From contig CAJOIG010000142.1 of assembly GCA_905234575.1 (NCBI GenBank), forward strand, positions 1 to 7,383: a stretch of DNA of 7,383 nt, written 5' to 3'. Position numbers and translations under genes: made by a program. Source of the stretch: an uncultured Oscillospiraceae bacterium (GTDB lineage: Bacteria; Bacillota; Clostridia; Oscillospirales; Oscillospiraceae). The notes under the pieces were generated by a model. The model did no database searches. It saw nothing but the letters and a program-made list of their open reading frames with translations, and was not told the DNA's origin. Positions 7,210-7,383 of this stretch are shown in pieces; position 1 is the first letter of the stretch; every line of letters starts with the position of its first letter.

Positions 7210-7215
7210 CCTCTG

Positions 7216-7223
7216 TCACCTCC
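7216..7223 (-). promoter_or_regulatory. Ribosome binding site fixing the molybdoenzyme start
   Basis: GGAGGTGA on the minus strand is an extended anti-16S match. Its GGAGG core lies 9 nt before the ATG at 7209, favouring this start over the internal Met14. Confidence 0.75.
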
Positions 7224-7244
7224 ATTGGTTTTCCTGATAAGAGA

Positions 7245-7273
7245 ATACTACCATATCATGGGGACGGAAGCAA
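7245..7273 (-). promoter_or_regulatory. Weak candidate promoter for the molybdoenzyme-ferredoxin operon
   Basis: TTGCTT (7268-7273) and TAGTAT (7245-7250) on the minus strand are 17 bp apart but match the consensus at only 3/6 and 4/6 positions. The spacer contains the short dyad CCAT-GAT-ATGG (7251-7261). The leader would be about 30 nt. A weak promoter would suit an activator-dependent operon, but other starts further upstream are possible. Confidence 0.3.
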
Positions 7274-7347
7274 GAAAAGCGGGAGAATCTGCGGCAAAGA
7301 CATAACAGCGAACGATGCAAATACTTGTGAATGGCAATGAATATAAA

Positions 7348-7366
7348 GTCATAGAAAGATTATGAC
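7348..7366. promoter_or_regulatory. 19-bp inverted repeat upstream of the molybdoenzyme operon, candidate operator
   Basis: GTCATA (7348-7353) and TATGAC (7361-7366) are perfect 6-bp inverted arms around a 7-bp spacer. The site lies about 140 bp upstream of the ATG and about 110 bp upstream of the candidate transcription start, in AT-rich DNA, with the symmetry of a dimeric regulator site. Such a position would suit an activator. The regulator is not identifiable, and the site could equally serve a gene beyond the right edge. Confidence 0.35.
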
Positions 7367-7383
7367 ATGCGGAACTGGACCTG

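Noticed and set aside
6181..7305. Open plus-strand frame of 374 codons extending past the molybdoenzyme start
   Set aside because: It is antisense to the conserved molybdoenzyme, lacks any recognisable domain, and is not preceded by a ribosome site.
1..7383. CRISPR array, tRNA, rRNA or insertion sequence
   Set aside because: No spaced repeat series, cloverleaf-like sequence or transposase frame was seen; the only repeats are the domain-encoding 28-mer pair and short leader repeats.

Overview
The window is GC-rich DNA whose five recognisable genes all lie on the minus strand. Strong GGAGG-type ribosome binding sites, a classical lipobox lipoprotein, compact intrinsic terminators and sigma-A-like promoters point to a Gram-positive anaerobe. 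A high-GC member of the Clostridia (Oscillospirales or Christensenellales type) fits best; this is inference from style, since no rRNA or taxonomic marker is present.

In the direction of transcription (right to left) the layout is as follows. (1) 7383-7210 is a 174-bp leader with a weak promoter and a 19-bp inverted repeat. (2) 7209-5105 encodes a DMSO-reductase-family molybdopterin oxidoreductase, about 701 aa once one missing base at 5528-5530 is restored. (3) 5108-4662 overlaps it by ATGA and encodes a 148-aa ferredoxin-like subunit with sixteen cysteines placed for four [4Fe-4S] clusters. These two genes form a translationally coupled operon for a soluble, cytoplasmic-looking molybdoenzyme: there is no Tat signal and no membrane anchor in the window. 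(4) 4573-3644 encodes a 309-aa DHH-family phosphoesterase with its own TATAAT promoter and a strong terminator at 3607-3637. (5) 3467-1929 encodes a 512-aa lipoprotein with a duplicated domain, flanked by its own promoter and terminator. (6) 1730-1 (running off the left edge) encodes a secreted or periplasmic-type sensor of the two-component-regulator beta-propeller type, with a frameshift near 1004-1013.

The molybdoenzyme pair probably carries out a cytoplasmic redox reaction, with electrons passing through the iron-sulfur subunit; the substrate cannot be read from the sequence. The DHH protein, lipoprotein and propeller protein each appear to be separate transcription units, and nothing seen here ties them to the molybdoenzyme. 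Two large, otherwise intact genes each carry a single frame break, which suggests base-level sequence errors or early decay.

No gene-free stretch exceeds 300 bp; the intergenic gaps (198, 176, 88 and 174 bp) hold the promoters, terminators and small inverted repeats listed. I saw no RNA gene, mobile element or CRISPR array. I did not find convincing evidence of an undescribed system; the unassigned molybdoenzyme is the part most worth following.
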